From Rhodospirillaceae bacterium (GTDB taxonomy: Bacteria; Pseudomonadota; Alphaproteobacteria; Rhodospirillales; JABHCV01): a stretch of 64,000 nt of DNA. Shown here one piece after another: positions 27,389-36,774 of this stretch. The DNA lies in the NCBI GenBank assembly GCA_018662005.1, contig JABJHA010000002.1, forward strand, positions 208,101 through 272,100, written 5' to 3'. Within the stretch, counting starts at the first letter, position 1. Every line of letters begins with the position of its first letter. Under the pieces are notes generated by a model. The model had not been told where the DNA came from, made no database searches, and worked only from the letters and a program-made list of their open reading frames with translations. Made by a program: the position numbers and the translations under genes.

Positions 27389-28300
27389 TTGTCAGAACCT
27401 TCTTCCGTACTTCCGGCCAGTAATTTGCCCGAGCTTGATCTGCACTGCCCGACAACTCTTGATGATGCCTTCACCGGTCTGGCCAATGGCGCTCACCCCT
27501 TGGCCGGAGGCACCGATGTCCTGTTATGGGCCTCCCAGCGAGGCGAGCCCCGGCAACTGGTATGGACGGGAGCCATCCCGGAGCTGCAAACCATAGAGGC
27601 CAACGTCGACAACTTTCGGGTAGGCGCCGCCGTGCCAATCGCCCGCCTCGTCCGTTCGTCTTCTTTTCGCACCGCCGCCCCCGCCGTGACCGAAGGGGCG
27701 CAATCAATCGGTTCCGTTCAAATTCGCAATCAGGCGACACTGATGGGGAATGTCTGCACCGCCTCGCCGGCCGGTGACACACTGCCGGGACTTCTTGTCC
27801 ACGATGGTATTGTGGAAATTGCCAGCGGCGATGGGAGCCGCCGCCAGGTCAAGCTGGTCGATTTCCTGATCGGCCCCGGCCAAACCGGCCTGAAAGCCGG
27901 TGAACTTTGCATCGCCATATCCCTGACACCACTGGCTGCGGGAGAAATCAGTTTTTATAAAAGGTTTACGGAGCGCAACGCCCTGGACCTGGCATTTGCC
28001 AGCGTCGCCGCCCGCCTTAAATTCGAGCCCGACGGTGTTACGGTCAACGCCGCCCGGCTGGCGCTTGGCGCCGTCGGGCCGGTTGTCATCGACGCCAGCG
28101 AGGCTGCGGCAATTCTTATCGGTAAACCATTGACGGTTCAGGCAATGCAAAAGTGCGCTGGAGGCGCTGCGGAAATCTGTGCACCGATCACCGATCATCG
28201 AGCCAGCGCCGATTACCGTCGTCAATTAATCAAGGTTCTGGTTGCAGATGTGATCACTGAAACGGGACTTCGGGCAAATTCAGTAACGGAGCAAACATGA
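27389..28300 (+). CDS. Molybdenum hydroxylase FAD-binding subunit (CoxM/XdhA-FAD type)
   Basis: 303 aa. The FAD sites are visible as AGGTDVLLWASQRG near residue 40 and IRNQATLMGNVCTASPAGDTLP near residue 113. TTG at 27389 is the likely start because GGAGGTGG lies 9-16 bp before it. It transfers electrons from the iron-sulphur subunit to FAD. It overlaps the next gene by four bases (ATGA), so the three subunits are translated as a unit. Confidence 0.85.
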   Translation: MSEPSSVLPASNLPELDLHCPTTLDDAFTGLANGAHPLAGGTDVLLWASQRGEPRQLVWTGAIPELQTIEANVDNFRVGAAVPIARLVRSSSFRTAAPAVTEGAQSIGSVQIRNQATLMGNVCTASPAGDTLPGLLVHDGIVEIASGDGSRRQVKLVDFLIGPGQTGLKAGELCIAISLTPLAAGEISFYKRFTERNALDLAFASVAARLKFEPDGVTVNAARLALGAVGPVVIDASEAAAILIGKPLTVQAMQKCAGGAAEICAPITDHRASADYRRQLIKVLVADVITETGLRANSVTEQT

Positions 28301-28752
28301 CAAAAAGCCAATTTCTTCATGTGAATGGCGCCCGTCATGAAATTTCTGCGGCCTGGACGGGGCGACGGCTGCTTGATTTTTTGCGTAATGAGCTGAATTT
28401 GCTGGCCACCAAGGAAGGCTGTGGCGAAGGTGATTGCGGTGCTTGCACAGTGCTTGTTGATGGCGAGCCTGTATGTTCGTGTCTGCTTTTATGCGGGGTA
28501 GTCGCCTCGAGAACCGTGACCACCCTGGAAGGCCTTCCGGATGAACTGGTGGCCAGGTTTGGTCAAGACTGCGAGGCCAAAGGGGGCGTTCAGTGCGGCT
28601 TTTGTACCGGTGGAATCGCCATGATGAACGCCTGGATTGAAGGCGGTGGGACGGAAACGGGAACGGAGCCATTGGCGAAACTTCTGGAAGGCAACATTTG
28701 CCGGTGTGGCGGATATCAGCAAATACATGATATGTTGAAAAAAAGCCCATGA
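28297..28752 (+). CDS. Molybdenum hydroxylase 2Fe-2S subunit (CoxS type)
   Basis: 151 aa. The first cluster Cys are in CGEGDCGACTVLVDGEPVC and the second in CGFCTGG and ICRCGGY, the full set for two 2Fe-2S clusters. It relays electrons from the Mo centre to the FAD subunit. Four-base overlaps join it to both neighbours. Confidence 0.95.
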   Translation: MTKSQFLHVNGARHEISAAWTGRRLLDFLRNELNLLATKEGCGEGDCGACTVLVDGEPVCSCLLLCGVVASRTVTTLEGLPDELVARFGQDCEAKGGVQCGFCTGGIAMMNAWIEGGGTETGTEPLAKLLEGNICRCGGYQQIHDMLKKSP

Positions 28753-30962
28753 ACGCTCCCCTTCCAAAATCAGCCGCGACCGTATGGGACAAGGCGACAG
28801 GAAAGTCTCGCTACACCGCCGACCTGATTCCACCCGGGACAATCGTCGCCGGAATGGCCCGCAGCCCCCATGCCTTCGCCCGGGTGACAGGTATCAATAC
28901 GGCTGAAACCCTGAAAATCCCCGGCGTCCTTGGCGTCTTCACGGCAGAAGATTTCGAAGGTATTGCCTTAGGCCATCAACAGCCCGACCAGCCCGTCTTG
29001 TCATCCGTCGCCCGCTATTATGGCGATGGCGTTGCCGCCGTTGCTGCAAGGGACCTGGAATCCCTGCGGCTGGGCCTTGAAGCGCTACACATCGACTACG
29101 AGGTTTTGCCCCATGTCTGTACCTTTGATCAGGCGCTTGCTGCCGAAATCCCGGTCCATCAATCCTGCCCGGATAATGTCGCCTTCAAGTTTGCGTCATC
29201 ACCGGGAGATTACGATGCCGCCGCTGCCCGGGTCGCGTTATGGGTCGAGGGAACTTTCGAGACCCAGGCCGTGCCCCATGCGGCCCTGGAACCCCGGGCC
29301 TGCCTGGTTCGTATCGATGGCGATGAGCTTGAACTGACAACGGCGACCCATGCGCCATCCGTCATTGTCGAACAATACCGGCAAATCGTCGAAAGCTGGG
29401 GCGCAAGGCTTGAAATCATCACCCCTGATATCGGCGGCTCATTCGGTGCCCGCTGGGAACATCCGACCCATCTTGTCTGTTTGCTGTTCGCCCACAGGCT
29501 GGGCCGGGATGTCGCCATGGTCCTGCCCCGACGCGAAGATATGATTGATGGGCGGACCCGCCTGGCCATGCGCATTCACACGCGCTTAGGCGCCACCGCA
29601 GACGGCGAATTTCTGGTCAAGGAGACGACGGTTCTGGCCGATAACGGCGCTTATTCCCTGCATGGGCCGCCAGTAACAATGGCCGCCATGATACGGGGCG
29701 ACAATATTTATCGGTTTTCCGCGATCAGGGCCGAAGCACAACTTGTTTATACCAACACCATGCCGTCGGAATGCTTCAGGGGGTTCGGCATTCCCCAATC
29801 GTCCTTTGCACTGGAACAACTGATTGATGAATTGGCGCGCCGACTGGACATGGACCCGGTGGCGTTGCGCCGCAAGAATGCCAGCCGCTCCGGCGACACC
29901 ACCATCCACGGTTGGGAAGTCGGCAGTTGCGGCATGGATGAATGCCTCGATGCCGTCGCCAGCCGAATGGATGCCCACAAACAAAGCGAAAACCCACCAG
30001 GCGATGAGCGTTTAAGAACAGGTTATGGCGTTTCAGCGGTCATGCATTGTATCAGCAACCGCGGCTATGACGCCCGCTTCGACAAGGCATATGTCTCCTT
30101 GAAACTGCGCCCGGACGGGACAATTGAAATCAGTTCCGGAGAGGTTGAAGTTGGCGCTGGCACGGTCGAGGTTCTGAAAAGCATCGTCGCGGGCGAACTT
30201 TCCATGGATCGCGAAAAATTAAATGTGGTTCTGGGCCATACGCCCAGCGGACCTTACGGGCTTGGCAGTTTTGCCAGCCGCACATCGTTTTTTGCCGGCG
30301 CCGCGGCCATTGACGCCTGCTTACAATTCAAAACCGCCTGCAACCAGATCGCCGCAGAACATGAATTAAAAGAAAATGCGTCGGTGGCGGAGGTTGTCAA
30401 TCTGGTCCAGAAACGTAGCCTGAATGAAAAAATTGATGTGACCGGTTGTTATGAACCAAAAGGTGTCGTGGTGCCCGATCAATCCGGATATGGCAACATC
30501 TCGCCCGCCTATACCTTCTCTGTTCACGGGTGTTGTGTGCAGGTCGACAAACTGACCGGCAAAGTAACCGTTCAGCAATATTGGGCGGCCCACGATTCAG
30601 GAACCATCATTAATCCCCAGGGCGCTATCGGACAGGTTATCGGCGGTGTCACTCAGGGGTTGGGTTTTGCCTTAAGTGAAGAAGCAGCCGTCGGCGAAAA
30701 TGGACAATTGCTTAACCCCGGATATTTAGACGACCGGGTCGCAACATTCCCCGACGCGGTTCCCATTGATGTTATTTTCGTCCCGACGACGGAAGAGGCC
30801 GGACCCGGTGGGGCCAAGACAATCGGCGAGCAGCCGATTATTCCGGTCGCCGGATGTGTCGCCAATGCTGTTTATGATGCTATTGGAGTCAGGCAATATA
30901 AGTTGCCCATGAAACCCGAGCGTGTCTGGCGCACGCTTCAGGACCAACAATCTAAGGAATAG
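28749..30962 (+). CDS. Molybdenum hydroxylase large subunit (xanthine dehydrogenase family)
   Basis: 737 aa. The N-terminal domain (VWDKATGKSRYTADL, PGVLGVFTAEDF) and molybdopterin contacts (DIGGSFGARW, GGVTQGLGFAL, GEQPIIPV) are clear. The loop at residues 341-347 reads ECFRGFG and not the AYxCSFR of true CO dehydrogenase, so this is not an aerobic CO dehydrogenase. It probably hydroxylates an aromatic, heterocyclic or acyl substrate with water as the oxygen source. The glutamate expected near the C-terminus is plausibly in GGAKTIGE. Next to it lie a crotonase gene and cofE. Confidence 0.9.
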   Translation: MNAPLPKSAATVWDKATGKSRYTADLIPPGTIVAGMARSPHAFARVTGINTAETLKIPGVLGVFTAEDFEGIALGHQQPDQPVLSSVARYYGDGVAAVAARDLESLRLGLEALHIDYEVLPHVCTFDQALAAEIPVHQSCPDNVAFKFASSPGDYDAAAARVALWVEGTFETQAVPHAALEPRACLVRIDGDELELTTATHAPSVIVEQYRQIVESWGARLEIITPDIGGSFGARWEHPTHLVCLLFAHRLGRDVAMVLPRREDMIDGRTRLAMRIHTRLGATADGEFLVKETTVLADNGAYSLHGPPVTMAAMIRGDNIYRFSAIRAEAQLVYTNTMPSECFRGFGIPQSSFALEQLIDELARRLDMDPVALRRKNASRSGDTTIHGWEVGSCGMDECLDAVASRMDAHKQSENPPGDERLRTGYGVSAVMHCISNRGYDARFDKAYVSLKLRPDGTIEISSGEVEVGAGTVEVLKSIVAGELSMDREKLNVVLGHTPSGPYGLGSFASRTSFFAGAAAIDACLQFKTACNQIAAEHELKENASVAEVVNLVQKRSLNEKIDVTGCYEPKGVVVPDQSGYGNISPAYTFSVHGCCVQVDKLTGKVTVQQYWAAHDSGTIINPQGAIGQVIGGVTQGLGFALSEEAAVGENGQLLNPGYLDDRVATFPDAVPIDVIFVPTTEEAGPGGAKTIGEQPIIPVAGCVANAVYDAIGVRQYKLPMKPERVWRTLQDQQSKE

Positions 30963-30972
30963 AGGCAAAGGC

Positions 30973-31722
30973 ATGGTTGAATTTATTGAAGTGGAGCTTA
31001 GGGACCGGGTCGTTGCCATAACCCTGAACCGGCCACAGCGCAAAAATGCCTTGTCCCTGGAATTGCTGGGCGACTTAAATGATGCCCTTGCAAACATTGT
31101 TGCTGAAGAGGTGAGCGCGGTGGTCCTGACCGGTGCCGGAGATTGCTTCAGCGCGGGCGGCGATTTCACCACCCTGACAGGGACGATTGACGATCTTGCC
31201 GTCGATGAAGGGATCGAGGCGGCGACGAGCGCAATCCGAAACTTGCCCGTTCCCGTTATTGCCGCCATCAATGGACCTTGCATGGGCGGGGCCTTTGACC
31301 TGGCCATGAGTTGCGATGTCCGGTTAGCGTCCGAGCAAGCTGTTTTTCAGGTTCCGGCAACCCGCTTAGGATTGCTCTACAATCCCCGGTCCATCGCCCG
31401 GTTGCGCCTGTTACTTGGCCGTGACGCGGTTTTTCGGATCATGATCATGGGGGAACGGCTTGACGCCCAAGCCGCCCTCAAAGACGGGATCGTCTCGCAA
31501 GTCATTGCCGGGGACGGCTGTCTCAAAGCAGCCATGGTCGTGGCCGAAAGCACGCACGCCAATGTCCCCGCCGCCGTCGCCGCCACCAAGGGTTTCCTCA
31601 ATGCCTTCGACGGAGATAATTTTGACCCTGCCCACTGGCAGAAAGTATATGAAGAGCTGCTGTCGTCACCGGCAAGAGCTGCCGCTGTCAGCAAGGCCAA
31701 AGACCGGCACGGAAAATCATAA
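30973..31722 (+). CDS. Enoyl-CoA hydratase/isomerase family protein
   Basis: 249 aa from the ATG at 30973, which follows an AGAGGCAAAGG ribosome site; the open frame extends upstream but overlaps the hydroxylase gene. The crotonase hallmarks are GDCFSAGGDF and NGPCMGGAFDLAMSCDV, and the second active-site loop is VPATRLGLLYNP. It sits 10 bp after the hydroxylase large subunit, so it probably acts on the hydroxylated acyl-CoA. Confidence 0.85.
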   Translation: MVEFIEVELRDRVVAITLNRPQRKNALSLELLGDLNDALANIVAEEVSAVVLTGAGDCFSAGGDFTTLTGTIDDLAVDEGIEAATSAIRNLPVPVIAAINGPCMGGAFDLAMSCDVRLASEQAVFQVPATRLGLLYNPRSIARLRLLLGRDAVFRIMIMGERLDAQAALKDGIVSQVIAGDGCLKAAMVVAESTHANVPAAVAATKGFLNAFDGDNFDPAHWQKVYEELLSSPARAAAVSKAKDRHGKS

Positions 31723-31740
31723 TATCCTGGCCCAGGATAT

Positions 31741-32517
31741 TTACCTGAACAGGTCCATGTCCTTCGGGCGGACCAGTGAGCCCGCCCCGGAATCCGGTTG
31801 ATCCCAGGAAAAATCACCGCGAATAATCACCACCGGTTGTTTATCGGCCCCCTGTCCATGTAAAAGTGCTGCCGCCGAAGCCAGTTCATCGGCGATCGCC
31901 TGTTGGCTGACCTTCAGTTCGCGACCGAACAAATCCTCGTCACCGCGCAAATCCAACAAGGCCGGAATTCCGGCGACGCCAATAGCGATACCGGTTGTTC
32001 CCATGCGCCAGGGCCGGCCAAGGCTGTCGCTGATGATCACCGCCACATCGGCACCGCTAAGGTCCAACAGCCGGGCCCGGATTTCCTGACATGACTTATC
32101 AGGATCGACGGGCAGCAGAAGGACATTTTCCTGGCCCCCTTCGGAGCGAACGTTTGAGCGGTCCAGCCCGGCATTGGCCAGGATGACACCGGTGTGATGG
32201 ACGACGATCAGAATATCGGGGACGGCGCGTAGAACTTCTACTGATTCCGACAGGATCAGTTCCACCTCACGGGGGTCCTTGCCGCATTGATCGGCGACGT
32301 CCCGGGCCCTGGGCGATGGCGTCACCTGGTTTAAGTCAACGGTTCGTCCTTCGATCTTGGAGATCACCTTCTGGGCAATTACTACAATATCACCACTCGC
32401 CAGATTGCGGCCCAGTGCGGCAACGCCTTCAATGATCGGTTCTGCCAGATCGTCACCGGGTTCCATCAAGGCTAAATGGGGAACGGCATAGGATTCAAAT
32501 GAGGACGCCATGGTCAA
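31741..32517 (-). CDS. cofE: F420-0:gamma-glutamyl ligase
   Basis: 258 aa. The CofE pattern is clear: GDIVVIAQKVISKIEGR, SPRARDVADQCGKDPREVELIL, HHTGVILANAGLDRSNV, VIISDSLGRPWRMGTTGIAIGVAG. It adds gamma-linked glutamates to F420-0 using GTP. Unlike mycobacterial FbiB it lacks the C-terminal nitroreductase domain; a stand-alone protein like that domain is encoded at 52414-53055. It is convergent with the crotonase gene and divergent from the FrhB-Kor operon. Shared-motif copy C lies 53-85 bp upstream of its start. Confidence 0.9.
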   Translation of the reverse strand: MTMASSFESYAVPHLALMEPGDDLAEPIIEGVAALGRNLASGDIVVIAQKVISKIEGRTVDLNQVTPSPRARDVADQCGKDPREVELILSESVEVLRAVPDILIVVHHTGVILANAGLDRSNVRSEGGQENVLLLPVDPDKSCQEIRARLLDLSGADVAVIISDSLGRPWRMGTTGIAIGVAGIPALLDLRGDEDLFGRELKVSQQAIADELASAAALLHGQGADKQPVVIIRGDFSWDQPDSGAGSLVRPKDMDLFR

Positions 32518-32569
32518 AACCTGTTTTTTGGTGGCAATTTCTTGATGAAAATAAGTGACATGAAACTTT

Positions 32570-32602
32570 TGTTACGCGGCAACAAACCTTTTTGAAGTTT
32601 AC
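32570..32602 (+). promoter_or_regulatory. Shared regulon motif, copy C
   Basis: Starts TGTTACGCGG and ends CTTTTTGAAGTTTAC (33 bp). It sits in the divergent cofE/frhB-like promoter and points toward the FrhB-Kor operon, whose start is 147 bp downstream. Confidence 0.6.
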
Positions 32603-32749
32603 AAAATATGCCAATTCAATCCTATTGGCGACAGAACGATTGATGAATTCCTAAGCACTGGTAATTGATCAATTTTTGTCATCTCCACACTCTCGCGCAG
32701 TATCATATTTGGGTGAGAGATCACAAGGAATTTTGGGAACCGGGTACCC

Positions 32750-34042
32750 ATGGTCAAAGTCCAACAACCTCCCTTACGTAGCCTGGATAAAAGAACGTCT
32801 GACGTTGAAAGCCGTTTTCTGGGGCTGATCGAAGAGGGAACCGACCCTAACGAATGGGCCTTTGCCTGGCGCACGGAATTAAACCGTGGCGGTTTCCGCG
32901 CCGTCGATTTCCTGATGAAGACAATTGTCGATCCCGGCAAGTGCGTCGGCTGCGCTTCGTGCATCAGTATTTGTCCGGTTGACGTTTTCGATTATGTCGA
33001 TGAGCGCCCCGTCGATACCCGAACCGATGCCTGCGTTTACTGTATTTTATGCGTCGAGGTTTGCCCGGTGCTGCGGCCCGTTGATCGGGACTTGCCGGAA
33101 ATTCTTGAATTTCGTGAACCCGCCACGCTCGAGAGCTACGGCACCTATTCTTACGGCGTCTATGCCCGCGCTACCGACCCGGAAATCCTCGACCATGCAC
33201 AAGACGGCGGTGTCGTATCGGCGCTTATTCTGCATGGCTTTGATAATGGCACCCTTGAAGGGGCCATTCTGGGCGATGTCTATCCCGACAATACCCAGAT
33301 CGGCTTTCAGAAACTGGCCAAAACCCGTGAACAGGTGCTGAGCTGTGCTGCATCCCGTTACACCTATTCGCCCAATACCCTGGCCCTTCAGGAAGCTATG
33401 AAGGAAAACGTCTCGCCGCTTTGTGTGGTTGGTGTTCCCTGTCAGGTCGATGGCGTGCGCCTGCAACAGCACTCGAGCATCCGCATGGAAATGAGCAATT
33501 GGTACCGGGACAATATCGCCCTGGTTATCGGGCTGTATTGTTCAGAAAGCTTCACCCATGAAAGCATAGAAAAACTGGGCGAGTTGATCGACGTTGATCC
33601 GAAAAGGATCGTTAACATCAATATTAAGGGCAAGGTCGTGGTCCGCCTCGATGATGGCGAGGTCAGGGAATACTCGCTGGCCAAGTATCAGCAATTCGCC
33701 CGCCCGGCGTGTCTTTATTGCCTTGATTACGGTGCCGAAAATGCCGATCTGAGTTGTGGTGGCATTGGCATGGATGGCTGGACTTACACCCTGATCAGAA
33801 CCGAACGAGGACATAAGGCCTTTGCAGCAGCATTGGAAGCAGGCGTCATCGAACAGCGGCCCTTGGCTGATGAACCCCGGGGCGAATACCTGATGGGAAT
33901 GTTATCGAAAAATAAAAAACTGAACCGTCCCTTGCCCGTGCAAATGCCGACCCTGGAAGAACGAACAGCCTTAGGCTATTTGAGCCCTAAAACCTTTTAC
34001 ACAAAAGGACCCGGGGCACCGCCACCGGCTGAAGAGCAATGA
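32750..34042 (+). CDS. FrhB-family F420-reducing subunit with fused two-cluster ferredoxin domain
   Basis: 430 aa. Residues 65-75 and 95-105 give two 4Fe-4S motifs (CVGCASCISICP, CVYCILCVEVCP). The rest matches the FrhB/FdhB fold: DGGVVSALILHGF, SCAASRYTYSPN, VVGVPCQVDGVR, IGLYCSESFTHE and a Cys-rich stretch CLYCLDYGAENADLSCGG. FrhB subunits hold FAD and pass electrons to coenzyme F420. The gene overlaps korA by four bases, so its partner is the 2-oxoacid oxidoreductase rather than a hydrogenase. No close ribosome site precedes the ATG; Met 56 is an alternative start. Confidence 0.85.
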   Translation: MVKVQQPPLRSLDKRTSDVESRFLGLIEEGTDPNEWAFAWRTELNRGGFRAVDFLMKTIVDPGKCVGCASCISICPVDVFDYVDERPVDTRTDACVYCILCVEVCPVLRPVDRDLPEILEFREPATLESYGTYSYGVYARATDPEILDHAQDGGVVSALILHGFDNGTLEGAILGDVYPDNTQIGFQKLAKTREQVLSCAASRYTYSPNTLALQEAMKENVSPLCVVGVPCQVDGVRLQQHSSIRMEMSNWYRDNIALVIGLYCSESFTHESIEKLGELIDVDPKRIVNINIKGKVVVRLDDGEVREYSLAKYQQFARPACLYCLDYGAENADLSCGGIGMDGWTYTLIRTERGHKAFAAALEAGVIEQRPLADEPRGEYLMGMLSKNKKLNRPLPVQMPTLEERTALGYLSPKTFYTKGPGAPPPAEEQ

Positions 34043-35832
34043 ACATTATCAACAATAAAATCAAATTGCCGAGCCCGGCCAAGGTTTGTAAAGATGTCAA
34101 CGTGATGGTCGCGGGGCAAGGCGGTGATGGTTCGCTGACCATCATTTCGCTGCTTTCCCAAGCCCTTCGCAATCGCGGACTCGACCTTTATCAGACCAGC
34201 AACATTGCGTCCCGCATCAAGGGCGGTCATGCGGCGGCGATTTTACGTGCCTCGCAAGTCCAGCACGGCGGCCTTGGCGATAACCTGGATGTACTTGTCG
34301 CCTTTGATGAAGAAGCCATTGTCAACGCCGGTCCAACCATGGGCCCCCAAGGCATTGTCATTTACGATTTGTCGCGCGGGCCATTGCCTGTAAATTGTCT
34401 GAACGACGATGTCGTGGTTCTTGCCGTGCCGTTCAGCCGCTTTGCGGTCAGGGATTTACGGCGCGACCTGTTCAAAAACGGCATCGGTTTCGGCCTGGTT
34501 GCCCGGGCGCTCGGCATCGACGATACCGAAGCCGCCGATTGCATGAAAAAGCGCTTCAAAAGACTTTCCAAAGACGCCCTGAACGCCAACCTTCATGCCC
34601 TGAGCTTAGGCTTTGAAGTCGCTGATGAATTCGGAATCAAAGTGGGCAAGAACCTGATCGATTTGCCCAAAGGGGAAAAATCGGAACGCCTGTCCATTAC
34701 CGGCAACCAGGCGACGGCGATGGGATTCCTGGCCGCCGGTGGGCGGTTCTTTGCCGGATATCCGATTACCCCTGCGACAGAAATCATGGAAACACTATCA
34801 AGACATTCCTCAAAGTTAGGCGCTGTGGTCATTCAGGCGGAAGACGAGTTGTCCGCCATTAATCAGGCTATCGGAGCTTCGCTTACAGGGGCGCGGGCCA
34901 TGACAGCGTCTTCATCACCAGGCATAGCCCTGATGCAGGAAAGCATCAGCCATTGCGGTTCGGCCGAAATTCCCCTGGTTGTTGTCAACTGCCAACGGGC
35001 CGGGCCGTCAACGGGCATGCCGACAAAAACCGAACAAAGCGACTTAGGCATGTTGACCCAGGGCGGCAGTGGCGATTTTCCCCGTGTCGTGCTTTACCCC
35101 GGCAATGCCCAGGAATGCTTCAACATCGCCGCCCTGGCGACGAACATTTCACAGATCGCGCAAATCCCTGTCTACATCGCCCTGGATCGGTCGCTGGCCC
35201 AAAACACCGCCACCGTTGCCCCGTTTGATCTTGACAGTGTTGAACTGGATAAAGGGAAACTTCTCGATCAGGCGGCACTTGAAAAAATTGATACCTATCA
35301 GCGCTACGCCATTACCGATGATGGCATTTCGCCGTGGGCGGTGCCGGGTATGCCTGGCGGAATGAATCTTGTCACCGGCAATGAACGCAACGAATGGGGA
35401 CAGGTATCCACCGAACCGGCCAACCGCGTTATTATGATGGACAAACGGGCCCGCAAGATCGACGCTATTTTGGACCTGCTGCCAGGGGCGGTCGAAAACG
35501 GTGACGAAAATGCGGACATCGGCCTGATTGGCACCGGCATGGAATCGGGTGTCATGTGTGAAGCTCAGGAAAAACTTGAAGAACAGGGTTTGAAAACACT
35601 GATCCACCGGCCATTAACCTTGTGGCCTGTCCTGGACGACACCATCGATTTTGTCAAAAAGTGCTCGAAAGTTTACGTCATTGAACACAACGAGAGCGGC
35701 CAGTTGGAACGGCTTCTTAAAGGAGCCGGTTGTCCGCCTGAAACCCTTCGCGGGATTCGTAAATATGACGGATTACCGTTCAGACCTTCGGAATTGGCGG
35801 ACAGAATTATCACACAAGAGGCAATGGCATGA
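34039..35832 (+). CDS. korA: 2-oxoacid oxidoreductase, fused gamma-alpha subunit
   Basis: 597 aa. Residues about 20-190 form the gamma domain (VMVAGQGGDGSLTIISLLSQAL). Residues about 215-450 form the pyrimidine-binding alpha domain (FAGYPITPATEIMETLS, QAEDELSAINQAIGASLTGARAMTASSSPG). A C-terminal domain with VYVIEHNESGQLERLL ends the protein. The gamma-alpha order is common for KorA. It makes acyl-CoA and CO2 from a 2-oxoacid with its beta partner. Four-base overlaps on both sides couple it to the FrhB-like gene and korB. Confidence 0.9.
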   Translation: MNIINNKIKLPSPAKVCKDVNVMVAGQGGDGSLTIISLLSQALRNRGLDLYQTSNIASRIKGGHAAAILRASQVQHGGLGDNLDVLVAFDEEAIVNAGPTMGPQGIVIYDLSRGPLPVNCLNDDVVVLAVPFSRFAVRDLRRDLFKNGIGFGLVARALGIDDTEAADCMKKRFKRLSKDALNANLHALSLGFEVADEFGIKVGKNLIDLPKGEKSERLSITGNQATAMGFLAAGGRFFAGYPITPATEIMETLSRHSSKLGAVVIQAEDELSAINQAIGASLTGARAMTASSSPGIALMQESISHCGSAEIPLVVVNCQRAGPSTGMPTKTEQSDLGMLTQGGSGDFPRVVLYPGNAQECFNIAALATNISQIAQIPVYIALDRSLAQNTATVAPFDLDSVELDKGKLLDQAALEKIDTYQRYAITDDGISPWAVPGMPGGMNLVTGNERNEWGQVSTEPANRVIMMDKRARKIDAILDLLPGAVENGDENADIGLIGTGMESGVMCEAQEKLEEQGLKTLIHRPLTLWPVLDDTIDFVKKCSKVYVIEHNESGQLERLLKGAGCPPETLRGIRKYDGLPFRPSELADRIITQEAMA

Positions 35833-36692
35833 CGACAACCTTCACACCAAAAGACCCGATCTGGTGCGCCGGTTGCGGCCACTACGGCGTTCAGGGAGCA
35901 CTTGTTAACGCCTTGAAAGAACTTGAAATTCCGGCCCACGAAACTTTCGTACTGGCGGGCATTGGCTGTTCGGGTTCGATCCAGAACAATATCAATGCCT
36001 ACGGTTATCATTCCATGCACGGTCGCGTTCTGCCGACAGCCGTGGGCGCCGCCATCGCCAACCCCGAGCTTACTGTCATCGCCGCCGGTGGTGACGGCGA
36101 TGGATATGCCATCGGCATGGGCCATTTTGTCCACGCCATTCACCGCAATGCCAGTGTCCTTTATATCCTGATGAACAATGCCGCCTATGGGCTGACCAAG
36201 GGTCAGGATTCGCCGACTTCGGCGGCAGCCCGTGTCGCCGGTTACAGTGCGCCCATTGATGGCATTACGTTGGGTCTTTCGATCCCGGGTGCTACCTTTC
36301 TGGCGCGCGGTTTTACGCGCTGGTCGGACCAGCTTAACGGCTTGCTGAAACAGGGTCTGGAACATGTTCGGGCCAAGAAAGGCTTTGCCTTACTAGAAAT
36401 CCTGTCACCCTGCGTCACCTATAACGACACCTATCCCGATTGGGATACACAACTGTTTAATGTCGATGAAGACCCGGATTACTCATCCGCTGACAGGGGT
36501 GTTGCTTTCCAGGCGATTGAACGTTTGCGAGGCGAGGGAAGAATAGCTGCCGGTTTGATCCACCGGGGAGAGCAATCGGCTTTCGAAGCACAATGGCTAG
36601 AAGACGGCATCTGTCCGGCCAATTTGGAAGCCCATGATCCGCAAAAAAACCTTGAAACCCTGCGTGACATTATGACGTCCTACTCGGCATAA
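35829..36692 (+). CDS. korB: 2-oxoacid oxidoreductase beta subunit, TPP-binding
   Basis: 287 aa. Cys 13 and 16 (WCAGCGHYG), Cys 47 and Cys 195 (SPCVTYND) are the expected 4Fe-4S ligands. The TPP motif spans GDGDG at 88-92 to NNAAYGLTKGQDSPTS. Homologous enzymes reduce ferredoxin. Here the nearest acceptor candidate is the FrhB-like subunit encoded two genes upstream, implying F420 reduction. Which 2-oxoacid is used cannot be seen. Confidence 0.9.
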   Translation: MTTTFTPKDPIWCAGCGHYGVQGALVNALKELEIPAHETFVLAGIGCSGSIQNNINAYGYHSMHGRVLPTAVGAAIANPELTVIAAGGDGDGYAIGMGHFVHAIHRNASVLYILMNNAAYGLTKGQDSPTSAAARVAGYSAPIDGITLGLSIPGATFLARGFTRWSDQLNGLLKQGLEHVRAKKGFALLEILSPCVTYNDTYPDWDTQLFNVDEDPDYSSADRGVAFQAIERLRGEGRIAAGLIHRGEQSAFEAQWLEDGICPANLEAHDPQKNLETLRDIMTSYSA

Positions 36693-36774
36693 TTAACAAA
36701 GGTCTTAATATGGCAACTTAGGCGAAGAACGATATTGTGAAAAACAATACAAACAACCGGAGCCACCGAACACA

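Noticed and set aside
28749..30962. Aerobic CO dehydrogenase large subunit
   Set aside because: The active-site loop reads ECFRGFG and not the form I signature AYxCSFR.
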